DNA of 6,243 bases. Source: SZUA-76 sp945787585 (GTDB lineage: Bacteria; Pseudomonadota; Gammaproteobacteria; SZUA-140). This document shows, one piece after another, positions 5,900 through 6,243 of the stretch (its first letter is position 1; the number at the start of each line of letters is the position of its first letter). Under the pieces are notes generated by a model. The model made no database searches. It had not been told where the DNA came from and saw only the letters and a list, made by a program, of their open reading frames with translations. The stretch spans positions 1 to 6,243 of the forward strand of contig CAMYIG010000120.1 in NCBI GenBank assembly GCA_947258425.1. Direction: 5' to 3'. The position numbers and the translations under genes are program-made.

Positions 5900-5926
5900 G
5901 TTGTCATATTGGTGCGCCGTTGCACC
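5893..5926 (-). promoter_or_regulatory. ANTAR (NasT) RNA target, two hexaloop hairpins, porin leader
   Basis: Hairpin 1: GGUGC (5926-5922) pairs with GCACC (5915-5911), loop AACGGC (5921-5916), identical to loop 1 of the nrtA leader. The linker is AAUA (5910-5907). Hairpin 2: UGAC (5906-5903) pairs with GUCA (5896-5893), loop AACGGG (5902-5897). Both loops have A1 and G4. Stems differ from the nrtA leader yet remain paired, as expected for a conserved RNA structure. It lies about 60 nt after the predicted sigma-54 start. Confidence 0.87.
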
Positions 5927-5984
5927 CTACTATTTGTATTACGCCAGCATCGGTTACTCTGCTGCTGCCGCACTGAAAAACTTA

Positions 5985-5985
5985 T
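5985..5985 (-). promoter_or_regulatory. Predicted transcription start of the porin transcript
   Basis: Counting from the GG (-24) and GC (-12) elements of the sigma-54 promoter places +1 at this A on the minus strand. This gives a 5' UTR of about 155 nt that contains the whole ANTAR target and terminator. Confidence 0.55.
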
Positions 5986-5995
5986 ACCCTGTCTT

Positions 5996-6011
5996 AGCAA
6001 TAGGTGTGCCA
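5996..6011 (-). promoter_or_regulatory. Sigma-54 (RpoN) promoter of the porin
   Basis: Minus strand TGGCAC (6011-6006), five bases, TTGCT (6000-5996). This matches the -24/-12 consensus TGGCAC-N5-TTGCW at every defined position. Sigma-54 promoters need an AAA+ activator such as NtrC and are typical of nitrogen assimilation genes. The promoter may drive the porin alone or, if no terminator acts downstream, the porin with nasT and beyond. Confidence 0.87.
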
Positions 6012-6243
6012 GCTAATGAAATAACGGCTTAAGTCTTTATTTTTAATGTATGTTTTGTAGGTTATCGCAAGCCAGATCAGACCAGTTGAACCTTGATAGT
6101 GCGTGACCTGTGTGCAGTGGAACAGGGACATGCCCCAAAAGGGAACAGCAAACTGGTGGTGATAATACACGGGTGTTAAAGGTGTTTAATGTAGGATGCG
6201 CAAACGGCTGATTGTTTACGTATCGGATAATCACAGCGTGTAT
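6012..6243. other. Upstream region of the porin; possible activator-binding DNA
   Basis: No credible gene in these 232 bp; a 63-codon frame on the minus strand has no family features. TGCGTGACCTGTGTGCA at 6100-6116 resembles an NtrC site (TGCACC-N5-GGTGCA): the right half fits 5 of 6, the left half poorly. It lies about 115-130 bp upstream of the predicted start, a usual distance for NtrC. A near-palindrome GGGACATGCCCC lies at 6125-6136, and GGAACAG is repeated at 6119-6125 and 6142-6148. These are candidates only. Confidence 0.3.

Noticed and set aside
6201..6213. IHF consensus match (AATCAG-N4-TTG, minus strand)
   Set aside because: It lies more than 215 bp upstream of the predicted start, too far for the usual IHF bend between activator and sigma-54 promoter, and short degenerate matches arise by chance.
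6043..6234. 63-codon minus-strand frame upstream of the porin
   Set aside because: Its composition shows no family features, and it occupies the region expected for activator binding at the sigma-54 promoter.

Overview
All recognisable genes in this window lie on the minus strand, so it reads from high to low coordinates as a nitrate-assimilation uptake and control cluster: outer-membrane porin (5830-4625), nasT-type ANTAR antiterminator (4550-3972), then nrtA (3799-2333), nrtB (2239-1217) and nrtD (1201-275), a periplasmic-binding-protein ABC importer for nitrate/nitrite. Signal peptides, a beta-barrel porin ending in Phe, a sigma-54 promoter and the NasT/NrtABD gene types point to a Gram-negative proteobacterium, most likely a gammaproteobacterium with mid-range GC. 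Species cannot be named from the sequence.

The non-coding RNA is the most informative part. Two transcript leaders, one before the porin (about 5926-5855) and one before nrtA (about 3907-3822), have the same architecture. Each has a first hairpin with a six-base loop, a four-base linker, a second short hairpin with a six-base loop, and then a long intrinsic terminator. All four loops carry A at position 1 and G at position 4, the published signature of ANTAR-protein targets. In both leaders the terminator's 5' arm begins exactly at loop position 4 of the second hairpin, so hairpin 2 and the terminator exclude each other. Stem sequences differ between the leaders while pairing is kept. The window therefore encodes both an antiterminator protein and two of its probable RNA targets.

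Layout: 5986-6243 is the upstream region of the porin, with a near-perfect sigma-54 promoter (6011-5996) and possible activator DNA. From 5985 to 5831 is a ~155-nt 5' UTR with the first ANTAR target and terminator. The porin is followed by 74 bp with no convincing terminator or promoter, then nasT. A 172-bp gap between nasT and nrtA holds an inverted repeat and the second ANTAR target and terminator. nrtA and nrtB are separated by 93 bp with a strong hairpin, and nrtB and nrtD are nearly contiguous. Positions 1-274 hold no complete gene and no terminator, but include one hairpin and a possible truncated gene start running off the window.

Proposed working (inference): nitrogen limitation turns on the sigma-54 promoter. 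When nitrate or nitrite is sensed, NasT binds the paired hexaloops and blocks the terminators. This jointly raises an outer-membrane channel and the inner-membrane importer. No nasS sensor gene and no nitrate or nitrite reductase gene is in the window.
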